Assembly (NCBI RefSeq): GCF_943734655.1
Contig: NC_071355.1
Span: 243,993,183-244,057,182, forward strand
Length of the DNA stretch: 64,000 bases
Reading direction: 5' to 3'
DNA from: Sabethes cyaneus
Taxonomy: Eukaryota; Arthropoda; Insecta; Diptera; Culicidae
Every line of letters begins with the position of its first letter. The first letter of the stretch is position 1. The notes under the pieces were generated by a model, which was given only the letters and a program-made list of their open reading frames with translations, ran no database searches and was not told the origin of the DNA. A program made the translations under genes and the position numbers. Positions 44,552-55,920 of the stretch are shown in pieces.

Positions 44552-47500
44552 AAATTTTTAGAGCCAATATTGAAGGACGGGGGACAAAAACTTTAAAAAT
44601 AATTTGCAATGGCCTAATTAAACTAAACAAATAATGACATTCAGTAACAATTATTTGTTCGAATAATAATTCACTTTAGAAATCGTTCCGCAATTACACG
44701 CCAAGGACCCGTCATTATAATCCATTGGTATCGCAGTAAAAAACTTTTTTCTGTGGAAGATCTCTTTAGAATGGTGTTGGTTCCCTGTGCAACCATTGAA
44801 AACTTTTGTTCAATGGTTCTTTCCTGTCTTAAAAGCCCACTAATCCGCAAACTTTTTCTCTTCTTCCGGCTGGAATGTGCTCATTTATGTTCACTACTTA
44901 ACCGTGTAATTTAACGCAAATCGAAAAGCGATTTCCTGCTGTCCACCTGTTCACCTATCCGGCTCAACTCGGGTCCAGATTGTGCAGCTACATGTATTTA
45001 ATCGGTCATAACGGTTAACGGTTTACGATTACGACTGTGCCACTGCTGTTGCGCAAGGATGGGGGACAAGGCTAAGAGCATGATTTCGATAGTAATCTAT
45101 GCGAAGTTACGACCTCTCCGTAGGAACAGTCGCATCTTTTTCCCCCTTCCCCGGACCCCGGGCGAGCGGAAAGCAACAATAGGTAGATCCAAAATTGCCA
45201 CTTCCCTACTAGAAATCAGTTCCGAGCTCCGATATGATGGGGTAGCTCGGGAAGAACACCACCGATAAAGTGGAAACAATCGAATCAATTATCAATTTAA
45301 CGATCATTGGTCACGCTTGAGTCGATCCTTGGGAAAGTGGTCGACCGGTTGTCCGGATTCCGGAGGGGAGATTATGGATTGATATTGCGGAACCCGTAGC
45401 TGCCTGGCTGCCTGCCACCGCGTTGCTGCTTTGGAAAGCAAAATTCCGGATGCAAAGGAGGATTCCGCTCCACGGATGGATGGGGCCAGTTTATGATAAT
45501 CAAAGTGGGGGAACTCAATCAGCAGACTGTCGAACGAACGGGATGGAAATGATATTCAAATTATATTTGTAGATTTATGCAGAATAGAATGCGCAGCGGT
45601 GCTGCGATGGTTATGGGATCTGTTACAATTTGCGAATATTTACCGATGATTGGGGGAGACATTATGTATGTTAACGTTCCAATCCGTTTCAATTTTAGTT
45701 TCGATAAATTTCAGCATTTTATGTCGAAATAGAGTAGTTAGAATTTGTTCTTCATCAGCGTGAGCAGACTGATGTGTATGAACACCTGTCGTTTGTCGTA
45801 CATCGCCGGTATCGGCAGTGGGCAACCTGCATTGTTTGTTCCGATCAGCAAACAGCGTCAGGTTACAATCGGCGCACCTTACGCCTGCTACAGACAGACT
45901 CTATCATCAGCAGGCTCTTAGTTGTTGTGGTTCCATTTAAACGGCTTACAAAGGACTTCCACACCTACTGCTAAGGCTAAAAGCGTCCCTTCGAAGGCGC
46001 TAGCCTTCGTCATCGTAATTTAATCGACCGAAAGGGTTCGTAGTATTCACTTTTATTGACTTTGTCTTCCCTTCGTCGTCCGTCAACCGGAAAGTTCGGA
46101 AGGCGATATTAAATTATATGCTAATTATTGACGAGGTGCTCCGAAGCCGAACAACGACGACCCGTAGAAAGTTAATTGATTTTCTACCAACCAGACTAAA
46201 CTTTAAATGACCTAATTTAATAAAAGTTTAACAAACATTAGAGAGCGGAGAACTTTCTCATCAATTATGTAGGCAACATGTTGAGCTATAAATCTGACGC
46301 TCCTTGCCAAATGCAAACCGGAAGTAGGCTTGCCTTATCGCTTTTGCCAGCCGAGCAGGGATTTCAATTCCAGCTGGCTCGCGTGAGAATTACCCCCCAA
46401 ATCTGGAACTGCTGCCACTGCTGCTGCTAGTCGTGGCCATAAAAACTCCCGCATTAGCAAATGTTTATGATTGAAGCCTTAAATTTTATTGAGCCTAAAA
46501 GGAATACAATGAGGCGGCAGCAAGCACCACCGGTGGCTCGGTGGTTTGTTTGCAATCCATTTGGAGAGGTTTTCGAAAACGCAAAACGGATATTCTGGTT
46601 TACGATTTTTGCGCCTTACAAATGGCTACATTCGAGGGATATCTTCAATAAAGAAAAATTAGGGCAGTTTTATGACGGTAATTACCGGATGTTGGATAGC
46701 GTATGGATTATTTCGCATTTGGACTAATTACGTCCTTTACTTATGGTATAATGTTGCTGTAGGCAGGATTAACTTGTATTAAAAATATTAATCGAATATT
46801 TAGCAGCTGGTAATTTGTTACAGTTCGTTTGGCAAAAAAAAGTAGTATCTTGATGAACTTTAAACAACTGTAAATACATAGAGATATACTGAAATGGCTA
46901 GTTCAAAGATGCGTCACTTTTCCAATTGAAACGTAGTTGTGAAATTTTCACCATCAAAAGATTGAAAATCTGTGAAAAAAATATTCTGAGAATTTTCCTC
47001 GAAGCAGAACACAGTTTTTTCGGCAATTCTTTTGAGTTTTGTGAAAAATTTCGTCCAGTAATATTTGCTGAGAATATTTGCTTGCATTTTCCCGATTTTG
47101 TCAGTCTATAAATTTTGTTTAACTTTTGTGCTTTTAAACATGATTTATAAAACTTTTCAGCCTGTTTGAGACCATTCTGATTCTCTGGGAAGAGTTTTTG
47201 AATAAAATGATGCCTTCTTGCGAGTAATTCGGGGTCAAAATAAGGGTATTTTTATAGTAAAAGGTCTATAGTTCTTAAACAAGTAAAGGTAGAGGTATAC
47301 TATGTTCAGCAATGTTGTGTATTTTTACTATTTGTACAACTTTGTAAAACAGAAAAAAGACATACAACAACTACAAAAACAGCTAAAATAGAAAAATTGA
47401 TTTTATCGATTTTTCATTTATGAGAAATGGAATTTTTCTATCTTTGCTGAAGAGATAGAAGGTTAGTGTCTTCAGAAAAATTTCTAGTAATAATATGTTG

Positions 47501-49269
47501 TAAAACTTTGCAGAACATATCAATGTGTTATATTGAAACTGATGAAAAAAAAATTTTTTGTTGCTAGGGAGATTAATCAAAATTTGAATTCCACTGGACG
47601 ATAGAATTTTTAATTTTAAGAAACTCTTCCAAATGACCATGACTGGAAAATGACCATGAATCTCTCATTTTTCTTGTCACTTGTCAGGCCAACTGCGCAG
47701 TATGTACCGCAGATATAATTCCAAGCATTCAACTGGAACTAGAAATAATACCTTATTTCGTTCAACTCCTTGAAATCAAGGGAAAGGAAGAAAGTGTGGA
47801 CCTCCCATACCAAACGCTTCCCATATATGTAGATTATAATTAATGGTTGCAGTATTTTTCGTCTCTTATAAACAAAAAGAAGATTAATTTTCGGTTGATC
47901 GGTGTTAAGTCATACCGGACCAAGTCGAAAAAATTTACATAAGTTAGTTAATAACAACAAAGGATTAAGAATAGATCAGACTAAAAAAGTGTTGCAAGCA
48001 GCCAGAGATATGAGATTATTCCGAACGATTGAAAGCTACAAACAATACAGAGTAGCAATCTTTGAATTCGTTTTTCGAGATATTAGCACCATTTCTTCAC
48101 TTTTATAATTTATGCTTTCTGGACTTTTGAGGCATATGTTGGCTTTTATTAAAACAACCGAGCAGGTGCAACAGCATATTGCAATGGTCACTGATGAATT
48201 CATTCAGAAGATATTCTGAACTTTCAGATAACTTGAAGAAAATGAATGTCGATGAACGAGAAACGGTAAAAACTAGGAGAAAACACGCACATGCGTATTA
48301 CTAACTACTTTCAAATGAAGCAAAATGACTAAATTAGTCGTGCAACATCATGGCATGTACGCTATAACAAGTGAATTCATTCGATTCATCTAAAACTCTA
48401 AACAGTAAATACATCGCAAAGCAATCACGATTGTGCGATACTTTATCATCATATCCCGGAGGGAGATTACAACTGTCTTTCTTTAGCGCGACGGGCGGGG
48501 GGATTATCGGCGATGTGAATCGAGCATATGCAACGACCATAAAATAGGATCTAGGATCTGTGATTACGTGCAAGATGACAAGACGATTGCAGTTGCTAGC
48601 TAAGATGCTTGCCGGGAAAGAGGGGGAATGATGGTGAATACTGCAGTCCTTGTAGGCCATTGACGCTAGACATGTCTGCCGTTGTTTCAATGTCGTAGAA
48701 ATCATTAGGGTAGAAAGTTTGGAGAAAAGTTTTTTTATGCAAAGATGCTGTGGTGAGGAAATTTTCATATTATTTATTTGACTTTCTGAAGTTATGCTTT
48801 AACGAACTGTTTTTCGAATATTTTTTTGCGTTTATCGGGTTTGTGAAAATCGAATAGTGTATAACTAAATTATAAAATTTATATAAATTTCCACACTTTC
48901 CGAGACCTAATCCTATATATTTGAATACTATTGTGCACAAATTGATAGTATTATTGGCTAGCATAACCACACGTATTGATTTACCAGGACAAGTCTGATT
49001 TACAAAACGAAATGCTTCTTTACTGAAGGAGTTGAAATAGAAATATTTTGAAAATCCTGCTTTCGTGAGATATTATCAGCCCTTCAAGCGCCAAGTTTCG
49101 TAGCAGAATAAATCGATTTTGTTTGCTCTATTGGTAAATTGGTAACAGTCTGGTTTTCTTCAAATGTTCAGGAAACATTGCTCAAAATTAAGTATAGGTT
49201 ATTAGGTTTTTAGATTTCTACTTTATTACTTCATTGGATCTTCTCGACATTATCGAATGCCCCAGGTGC
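44552..49269. other. Long unique interval, no supported gene
   Basis: 44565-44615 carries the dispersed 'GGGGGACAAAAACTTTAAAAA...GCAATGGCC' hairpin half. 45060-45300, 45340-45480 and 45770-46430 are less AT-rich but have stops in all frames or frames without motifs. 46461-46727 is open for 88 codons with no recognisable domain. 46.7-49.2 kb is AT-rich. It may be intronic or intergenic; no exon chain is defensible. Confidence 0.4.
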
Positions 49270-49960
49270 GGGCATTGCCACCACTCATAAGGTTATGCGA
49301 AATGATGGACAGATTTCTTTTGATACGTTTATCCTCAGATTTTTCTCCAAGAATTTTATTGTTGGTGTTAGTTTCTTAAAGTCTGGCCTTCATAATGGCC
49401 CATAACTTCTTCTTCGAGCGAAGTTCTGGCAAGTGTTGTGGGTTGACGTCTTTTGGTACAAAACCACATTGTTTTCTCTGTGCCAGTGTAATACTGGCTG
49501 TGTGTTATGGCAGAATACCAAATTCGGCCAAAACAGCGTCTCGTCCCCGTGAGAAAGCGGAACGGGTGGCAGGTGCTTCTGGAGGCACTTGTTCCGGTAA
49601 ATTTGTTCGTTGGCGGTAGCCGTCGTGATCTTGCCCCACCCGCGGCATTCCAAAGCAAAATTCTTTTGACGAATTTGTCCACCTTCATCTTCCTTAGTTC
49701 CGAGGGAAACGGCCACCATGTTTTATTTGTCGTTCCGGTTCGGTATCTGCCGGACATTGAATATTTAAATGCCGGAAAAACCGGTCGGCTTAAGCGTTTT
49801 TTGGATAAGCCAGATGGAAACATGTGACTTCTTTGCCCCATCGCGAAACGCAAGTTTTGAACGACACTTGAATCAGACTCAACACCTTCCTGGTTTTCAC
49901 CAGGTCAGCTGTCTTCGGTTTGCTGTCGCTGAGTCGTCTGCGTCTACCTGAATAACTTCA
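49270..49960 (-). pseudogene. Dead DD37E-type mariner transposase
   Basis: Overlapping minus-strand frames recover a catalytic domain. KMKVDKFVKRILLWNAAGG corresponds to the region before the first aspartate. ANEQIYRNKCLQKHLPPV, DETLFWPNLVFCHNTQPVLH and NVVLYQKTSTHNTCQNFARR follow. The second catalytic aspartate (FWPD expected) is N, and the glutamate of the RPIE-type block is lost (SKKKLWAI). Family members cut and paste at TA sites; this copy cannot. Ends were not located. Confidence 0.7.
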
Positions 49961-50505
49961 CCACCCGGGATGCTGGCTACTTAGTATTATAACAATGCTT
50001 TCATTTAACAATTGACAATCAAAAAAGTTTATTTAAATTGAAAGATGGAGGTTTTTCTAAAAATGCTTACCTCCATCATTTATGGATATGAAATGGGAAA
50101 GGCAATTAGGAAGAAACCCAACATAACTCTAGCCATCCCAAGCCCCTACCTAGTGCCTCCACGTGGCCATAGATGCGAGGCCGTGTGGTTTTCAGTTCCT
50201 GGTCTATTAACTGTAGTTTTAGGCAACCACTAAACCACGTGACTTTATTTTCAAGTGATATCAGCATATTATTTTAACTATTATTTTTGGAAGTTACTGT
50301 AGTTAATCTATTTTCAGAGAGCGAAATAAGTCGCTATATCCATGGCCCATTGCAGCCTAGCTTCTGGTCTAAATGCCATTAGTTCGTCCCCGAGAGTCCG
50401 GAGTATCTCTTAACTTTTATTAGCAAGGATACTCTCAACGACTGCACATATATTATACAGAAAGCGATTAGCATTAATTAGGTTAGAAATCTTCAATTCC
50501 ATAAT
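49961..50505. other. AT-rich interval with a dispersed repeat
   Basis: 50085-50200 is a copy of the CACGTGGCCAT repeat (TATGAAATGGGAAAGG ... CCTAGTGCCTCCACGTGG); see also 51705-51800 and, inverted, 41610-41705. No gene. Confidence 0.45.
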
Positions 50506-51620
50506 TTAACATCTGAGAAACTAATTGGAAGGTAAAAAATATCTACTAGGGGCATACGAAACTAGATTTTCGTCGTCCCTCTGTCGGAAAGTTTTCATAA
50601 TACAAAAGAGTATCCATTGAGGGTTGTTGTCTAGACTAACCTTATGGAACTCATTTTCTCCTTCGTCATGAAGGCTGTCTAAATTTTTTCCATTTAAATC
50701 TGATGCTGTCTTTCAATACCGGAGAAAACGTGCTGTGAATGCTGTCAGTTTGGTAACATTGGTTAAATTTTGTCGAATTCTACTTATTATTTGAAATGTA
50801 TAGCAGGATTCTATTCTGCTAATAAATCTATCAAAACTAAACTAATAAAGAACATTTGCTGTAAAACGAAGAACTGAGTCTACCGGCAAAAGCTCTTCAA
50901 TTAAACAGAAGATTTTTAAAGTAAAATAATTAAAAAATGAGAACGGTATATTCAGTTAATTTTACGATTACTGTAAATATTTTTATAGGCTTTGAAAAAT
51001 ATCCCTTTTCAGTCCATTTTTTCCATGTGTGGACTCATTACTGCGACCAGTATAGTTGGTCTATTGTGATATCGCCCGGGTGTTTGCTGAATGACCTGCA
51101 CTGCATTTCTTTTTGCTATAATCGCTATTGAGTGAGCGATATGCTTATTAAATTTATGCGTGCTTGTGTATTGGGGTTTACCCTTCCTTCAAAGCTTGAT
51201 CTACTTCACCCACTTATTCCTCGCTGCCAGTGCTATCCCATATTATAGCTGTCCCTGGCGAGGACTCATTCGTACACTTAAATATAGGAGGGACATTTGC
51301 ACTGTCAGGAGGCTTCAGTGGGTAAATATGTAGAATTCAGCATGAAGGAAGGGTATATGGAGGGGCCTGAGAATAAACCCATGCTAAAGTCACTTGACAT
51401 CGAATGGCTTGATTCTACTAAGATTCGAACCTACGACCACTCGCTTGTCAAAGCAGACTCGGGAACCTTGCGGCTACGGAGCCCCATCAGTCCATATCTA
51501 TTCGATCTATTTCAGTTCAATCTACTTGAGCAGGAGAATACGATGGGAGCCTTTTTGGATGCTCTATCAAAATTAGCGTCCAAATAGTTAGCACACGCCT
51601 TGTGCAACCAAAATGTTGAT
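50506..51620. repeat. Dispersed repeat R1, copy 1, interrupted by a SINE
   Basis: 50506-50760 matches 54288-54545 (TAACATC(T/C)GA(G/A)AAA, CGTC(G/A)TCCCTCTGTCG, GTTGTTGTC(T/C)AGACTAAC, CTGATGCTGTCTTT). 51515-51620 (GAGCA(G/A)GAG...TTGGATGCTC...) matches about 54705-54780. In copy 1 the two halves are separated by the S2 SINE; copy 2 lacks it. Confidence 0.6.
51015..51495 (-). mobile_element. tRNA-derived SINE S2, copy 2
   Basis: The minus strand begins GGGGCTCCGTAGCCGCAAGG, contains the B box GTAGGTTCGAATCTTAG and ends with CACACATGGAAAAAA. ATGGACTGA occurs at both ends, an imperfect short target duplication. It lacks the TTAA insertion of copy 1 and so supplies its empty site (TATATTTAAGTGTAC). 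Similarity to copy 1 is high along the rest. Confidence 0.85.
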
Positions 51621-52354
51621 AGCTCTTGAAATTCCCTCAAAAAGTCTTCAGCGAAAATTCATCCTGAAATTTTTTTTGTTGCAAATAAGACAGTTCCGGG
51701 AAAGTGGCTATGAAATGGGGAAGGTAAACGAGAAAGCGACCAACATAGCTTTTGCCAGCCCAAGCTTCTACCTAGCGCCTCCACGTGGCCATACCCGGTA
51801 ATACTCTATTGAGTAGCTAAGCTAGGAGGTGCGATGCCGCGTGGTTCTCAGATGCAGACGGCTGAGCCACATGGCCTTGGTAGCTGGTAAGTATAATGTT
51901 ATTTTAATTATTTGTTTCGTTTTAGCTCAAGCACCTCCTATTGTACAATTAGACTAACCGTAACAAGCTTGAATAATGTACATGGATATCGTAAGGAAAA
52001 ATTAAATTACTTATTGGATATTAGATTAAGGAAACTGACGCAATTTTTCATTCGAAGGTTTGATGGTGCGATTGTTCTATTTTTCCCATATATGCCTCAT
52101 TTAATTTTACTTTTAATATTTTATTCATATCGTATATTACTGGATACAAAAACACCTATGAAGATTGCGTGAGTTTTTGCGCATCCTCTTAAAGTAGGTG
52201 GTCAACTAACGTACCCATTTCTACAATCGTAAGGACATGGCCAGGTGTATGGTTTACTTACGGGTACATCATATCAGCCACCCATGATGTGTACGGTTGC
52301 AATGCTAAATAAGACAGTTCCGAGAAAGTCAAATTGAGGTTAGGTTCAAGTTAT
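51621..52354. other. Interval with CACGTGG repeat; no gene
   Basis: 51705-51800 carries the CACGTGGCCAT repeat. 51912-52172 is open on the plus strand for 86 codons without a motif. The edge at about 52355 is the start of a mariner copy. Confidence 0.4.
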
Positions 52355-52474
52355 TAAAGGGTGTCCCACATCAAATTGCATCACGGACAAAACGTTGTAG
52401 AAAATTACTCATTGGATGTTTTCTTCTTGAAAAAAAAATTTTTTTTTTGAAAATTTTGGTAGAAGTAGTTTAGA

Positions 52475-52850
52475 CCCAGCTAGCATTTTCATATGTATAT
52501 AAAAGGTAAAATTCAGCATTACGTACCGATATACATGCAAATAAATCGTATTTGATGCGCAAAATTGGCTTATCCGTACTATTTTGGAGGCGATATACGT
52601 GATTAGGAATAATTTTAGGCGTAACGACTATATAAGTATTTATATACGATAATATTCAATTAAGCGCGACTCGCTTCGTAATGCTATACGATTTTGTGCT
52701 GAAAATCGTATGTAAGTCAGTTATTATCATTATATACGATAGAAAATCAACTTGGGCCCACTTTATCAAGCATTAGTTACGATTTCGGATTTGTTAAGAG
52801 ATATTTACGATAATTTTCGTACATTGATATACGAGTTGGTGCTAGCTGGG
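52475..52850. mobile_element. Intact CCCAGCTAGCA MITE (376 bp)
   Basis: Perfect 11-bp ends CCCAGCTAGCA and TGCTAGCTGGG. The interior matches 23331-23652 in inverse order, including CGCCTCCAAAATAGTACGGA-type and CGTATATAAATACTTATATA-type segments. TATACGAT/ATCGTATA words recur, giving it many short palindromes. Flanks are TTTAGA and GAGTGT; no clear target duplication. Confidence 0.8.
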
Positions 52851-52906
52851 GAGTGTAATGTTTACAATGCATTTTTATTGCTATCAGTTTTTCTAAAATT
52901 GGAAAA

Positions 52907-53431
52907 ATGGCGTCACCCGAAAAGTACAAGTTTTATGTTTCAGAGGAAGTAAGGAAGCAAAAACTTACAAAGTTTGCCAAGAAATACATGATTTGGCAAG
53001 CGATCTACTCATGTAGCAAACCGTTCGTGACTACCGGGACTGTAAACGGACAGATCTACCTCAAGCAGCGTCCAGAGAAGCGGCTGCTTCCTCTGTTGAA
53101 GCAAATCGCGGGCCTTACGATCTTCTGACTGGATCTAACTTCGTGCCACTATTCAAAGGATGTTCTAGAAAGGTACGAAGCCAACGGAGTCACTTTCGTA
53201 CCCAAGGGCATGAACTAACCCCAATGCAGCGGAACTAAGACCTATCGAAAAATACTGGGCTATTATGAACCAGGCACTATGGAAACATCCCAAGGAGGTC
53301 AATCATCTGATGAAGACAAGAAGAAAAAGTGGGTTTCCATACAGAAGAAGCGGCAGCCAGATGTTGTACAGAGCCTTATAAGTGGAGGTAAGCGTAAGGT
53401 GCGAGCATACGATTATGGTATTGAAGTTTAA
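52907..53431 (+). pseudogene. DD37E mariner transposase catalytic region, frameshifted
   Basis: MASPEKYKFYVSEEVRKQKL, YMIWQAIYSCSKPFVTTGTV, then LDLTSCHYSKDVLERYEANG (second catalytic D retained) and VTFVPKGMN. After a stop and a one-base frameshift, ELRPIEKYWAIMNQAL continues with the catalytic E. Counting across the shift gives 37 residues between this D and E, the DD37E spacing known from mosquito mariner relatives. Basic C-terminal residues follow (VSIQKKRQPDVVQSLI, GGKRKVRAYDYGIEV). Inactive because of the stop and shift. Confidence 0.8.
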
Positions 53432-53435
53432 TTAA

Positions 53436-53735
53436 GTAAATACGGGTCATTCCACGTCAAGTGACCGAGAAAAGTTCAAACGTGTAATAGATCTTCACGG
53501 ATTGGAACCAAATTTCGCCAGATTGTTCGTTTTCGGTCAGAAAGTAAAAATCCAAAATTTAGCGGCGATCGGACATTCTCTCGATTAATGGGAGCACCTC
53601 CTTTTTAAGGAAAATACACGTTTTTGACAAAAAATTCTTATTTTCTTTTGCTCATATCTCCGGAAATATTAGGTTTAGAAAGACACTATTTTCAAATGAA
53701 GTTTTTGGAGCGTCTTAGTAGAACCTTTCGAAGTT
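53436..53735 (+). repeat. Dispersed repeat R2, copy 1
   Basis: GATTGGAACCAAATTTCGCC, GTTCGTTTTCGGTCAGAAAG and GGAGCACCTCCTTTTTAAGG reappear inverted at 61330-61500, continuing to ATATTAGGTTTAGAAAGA (inverse at about 61035-61055). It leads directly into hammerhead-like motif H3. Confidence 0.6.
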
Positions 53736-53743
53736 AGAAAACA

Positions 53744-53788
53744 GACACTGAGGAAGCCTGCAAGTCTTAGGCGAAATACGTATCTGTC
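53744..53788 (+). ncRNA. Hammerhead-like motif H3
   Basis: GACA, CTGAGGA (fits CUGANGA), an extra A, stem II GCCTGC/TTAGGC (one end mismatch) around AAGTC, GAAA, TACGTAT, C, TGTC pairing perfectly with GACA. Followed by a conserved GTATAAAATATACATAGT tail shared with H4. Fold inferred by hand; the extra A before stem II departs from the minimal consensus. Confidence 0.5.
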
Positions 53789-53831
53789 AAGTATAAAATA
53801 TACATAGTCGAATTAAATTGGATAAGTTTTC

Positions 53832-54287
53832 TTTTTATTTAATTTCCAGTCACAATTTTCAAAGGTAACTCGTTGGTAAGGTAACCGAAAAAAATATTAT
53901 TTTTGAGCACCAGTGCTGCCAAATATTTTTAAACTCAATTTAAAAATCAAATTTACTTTTTTCTTCCAATGAAGACAATTTTATCTCAAAAATACCAACT
54001 TCATCGTGTTTCGCAGATTTTTTTACATAAGAATCACTCATCGCCCCGAGGTATTCTTTGCCGATCCCGAGATACAGCGTTTTAAAGCAGGCAATCTTCC
54101 ATTTTTTATGTAAAATTAAGAGCAAATTAACTTTTTCTTGAAGCAGTGATTCTCTATGCAATATAAAAAGACTTTGGCATAACGGGAAAGCATTTATACA
54201 GTAAATAACAAAGTTTTTCTTAACAGTGTTACCAACATTTCAGTTTTTGATTCAACTAATTTTTCCTTTCATCATTTAACATCCGAA
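53832..54287. other. AT-rich interval, nothing recognised
   Basis: A minus-strand frame at 54161-53940 has no motif and sits in AT-rich DNA; not supported. No repeats were recognised here. Confidence 0.4.
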
Positions 54288-54780
54288 AAAGTTAAATGCA
54301 AAGAATAACATATCTCTGCCAGGGGCTAGATTTGCTACGAAACTAAATTCTTCTCATCCCTCTGTCGAGAAGTTTTCGTATTAGAGTTTCCGTACTAAAG
54401 AGTGTGCATTGATGGTTGTTGTCCAGACTAACTCTAGAGAACTCATTTTCTCCCTCCCTAAAAGACTGTCTTTTACTTTTCTCACGATGCCTGATGCTGT
54501 CTTTTTGAATGAAGAAAATTGCTGTGAGTTGAAAGATGGTTTGGAAAAATAAGAAAAATAAACTACTAGTTAAACTGCATTTGTTAGAAAAACAAGACTC
54601 CCCACCAATTAAACAGTCAATTTTCATGCACAATTTTCAAAAAATTAAATAGATTTGTTACGTTTTTGTTCAGTCAATATCCAATCATTTTATTTTAGGT
54701 GTTTCTATTTGAGCAAGAGGAAGAAATGGAAACGTTTGAATCATTATTAGAATAAACGCCTAATTATCTACCAAAAACTT
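54288..54780. repeat. Dispersed repeat R1, copy 2
   Basis: Uninterrupted relative of 50506-51620, without the SINE; the 3' part (GAGCAAGAGGAAGAAATGGA) corresponds to 51525-51560. Confidence 0.55.
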
Positions 54781-54799
54781 TTCGCAAACAAACATCGTG

Positions 54800-54860
54800 T
54801 TTTGTCTTAACCTTTATAATGAGGTCAGACATTGTATTAATGTTTTATAACGGTAGTTTC
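54800..54860. repeat. Dispersed short repeat (AACACGAG family), diverged
   Basis: CATCGTGTTTTGTCTTAACC ... GAGGTCAGACATTGTATTAA parallels 20135-20215 and the inverse of 5150-5225. Confidence 0.4.
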
Positions 54861-55489
54861 CACAATCGACGTTGGGAACGTCGGAAGAAAGTAATGAAAC
54901 AAAGGTATTTTTAGTATCCAAACAGAGTGGGACAAGACGTAAAGGGAAAAAAGAGAAAAGTTAGGTAAAGGAGGGTCATTGAATCAAGGCTTATTAGGTA
55001 TGTGTAACGTTCCTCTTAACCCAAGCCGGGGGATCCGCTGATCGAAGCAATGGGAGCCAATTATAACCGGATTCAATTAGAAGGGAGAAGTTGAGATGAG
55101 AAAGTAATAGCAGTCAGAGGTTCGCTAGTAAAATTTCGTCACCGATTTTTAATAGGAATAGTTAAATATTTGATCAGATAGTATTAGTTATGTACTCTGA
55201 TTACAGTCAAATTAGAGAAATTCTTGATCTTTCGCTGTCATTAACTCATTTTTTATTAATTTGGCGACTTGGTCCGGTGGCATCAGACTGGGTACATTTC
55301 CCGGCTTCTTTATACAATTTAATGTAAAAAAGTTTTCACGTTCAAAAGTCCGGATTCATAACCTAATCGACCGCCATTTTTGCGGTAAGTAAATTGATTA
55401 CGTATCAATACTGACAATCCTATGATTACTTGATAATTTTTAGGACAAAACATACTTATGAAAGGTCGATAACTATCTTTTTATATTAC
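54861..55489. other. Unique interval, nothing recognised
   Basis: No open frame of note and no repeat boundary was seen. Confidence 0.35.
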
Positions 55490-55920
55490 CTTGAAATTGT
55501 AATTAAATGAAGCTTAAGATGGACTTGAAATTGGACCAAATTTTACTTGAAATTGGAATTATATTTAGGCCGCTTTAAGCTGGTTTCGAGGAACAATGCT
55601 AGTCTAACAAGCCAGTCGTCGTATGTTCCAATCTCGGCTAGGCGATGCTGCTAGATAGAGTCAGTAGGATTGTTTCACTAGCCCCGTAACTGTCCTGTAT
55701 TCTAATAACTGTCTGCGGAGTCTGTCGATAAAGAAGGGTCCAATCTTAGAAAGACTTAAGCCTAAAGATTTGCTTGCAATTTCAAGTCCAATGCAAAGTC
55801 CCATTTCAAATGCAATTTCAGGTCAAATTTAACTCTAAAAATTTGACTTGAAATTTTATTTGAAATGGGACTTTGCATTGGACTTGAAATTGCACTGAAA
55901 TTGGCCTTAAAATGGGACAT
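55490..55920. repeat. GAAATTG-word arrays around a SINE-like copy
   Basis: 55490-55560 and 55755-55920 are GAAATTGG/CAATTTCAAGTC arrays. 55755-55820 and 55840-55905 are also inverted relative to each other (GCAATTTCAAGTCCAATGCA against TGCATTGGACTTGAAATTGC), a ~130-bp foldback. Confidence 0.7.
55568..55745 (+). repeat. SINE-like repeat S1, plus-strand copy
   Basis: The head reads GGTTTCGAGGAACAATGCTA, GCCAGTCGTCGTATGTTCCA and ATCTCGGC (B-box-like, one change from GTTCGAATC), then CTAATAACTGTCTGCGGAGT and CTGTCGATAAAGAAGGGTC. It includes the tRNA-like head missing from the copies at 15.0 and 26.3 kb. Confidence 0.6.

Larger units (their letters stand above)
52355..53435 (+). mobile_element. 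DD37E-type mariner relic carrying a MITE
   Basis: The left end is AAAGGGTGTCCCACATCAAA followed by TTGCATCACGG; the right end is not found, so the copy is truncated or decayed. At 52475-52850 a CCCAGCTAGCA MITE interrupts it, and transposase sequence begins again at 52860. The coding part retains recognisable blocks but is frameshifted. Confidence 0.65.
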
